Source: Megaleporinus macrocephalus | Lineage: Eukaryota; Chordata; Actinopteri; Characiformes; Anostomidae | Reading direction: 5' to 3' | Assembly (NCBI GenBank): GCA_021613375.1 | Contig: CM038716.1 | Coordinates: 15,167,274-15,231,273 of the forward strand | DNA length: 64,000 nucleotides | Part shown: positions 63,951 through 64,000 of the stretch, piece after piece | How positions within the stretch are numbered: position 1 is the stretch's first letter | Layout: the number at the start of each line of letters is the position of its first letter | Made by a program: the position numbers and the translations under genes | The notes under the pieces: generated by a model | What the model saw: only the letters and a program-made list of their open reading frames with translations | What the model was told of the DNA's origin: nothing | The model's database searches: none

Positions 63951-64000
63951 GTAAGCACCATGTAAACCATGTCATCATTGCTTAGCGCTGCAAAAGGCAA

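Overview
This is vertebrate nuclear DNA, almost certainly from a teleost fish. Genes are split into many small exons by GT-AG introns. The proteins match vertebrate SGSM2, TNFAIP1 and TIMM50. Intergenic and intronic DNA is full of fish-type debris: a tRNA-derived SINE, CR1/L2-type and RTE-type LINE pieces, Tc1-like, hAT-like and TTAA-flanked miniature transposons, long (TA)n tracts and minisatellites. The species cannot be read from the window.

Layout. Positions 1-12.5 kb hold the 5' end of sgsm2 on the minus strand: coding exon 1 at 12202-12261 and exon 2 at 3484-3559, with the rest beyond the left edge. Between 12.5 and 16.8 kb lie a compact promoter-like block (CRE, GC box, TATA-like) and two miniature transposons, one with TTAA|CCCC ends. 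tnfaip1 (BACURD2-type BTB adaptor) runs on the minus strand from 22365 to 16881 in six coding exons (320 codons plus stop), with a likely non-coding first exon near 25.0-25.1 kb. About 2.6 kb further on, divergently oriented, timm50 starts at 27721 and runs on the plus strand to 56163 in eleven exons (391 codons plus stop). All exon phases close, and a poly(A) signal follows at 56924. From 57 kb to the right end is repeat-rich DNA. It ends in a recent local duplication and one candidate 84-nt exon of an unidentified downstream gene at 63867-63950.

The genes are ordinary housekeeping or signalling genes and do not form an operon or pathway: SGSM2 is a RUN/TBC Rab-GAP type modulator, TNFAIP1 a cullin-3 substrate adaptor acting on RhoA, and TIMM50 the presequence receptor of the mitochondrial TIM23 translocase. 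I found no clearly new biological system. The most unusual material is non-coding. It includes a local family of short hairpins sharing the core GGCACACTTCTC in timm50 intron 3, a hAT-like miniature element carrying a private 17-bp minisatellite, a TTAA-flanked fold-back family with at least five copies, and a 372-bp identical duplication beside a duplicated partial exon.

Coordinates of exons were read by hand from splice sites and reading-frame closure. Family names for repeats rest on termini, target-site duplications and short protein motifs, not on a database search.
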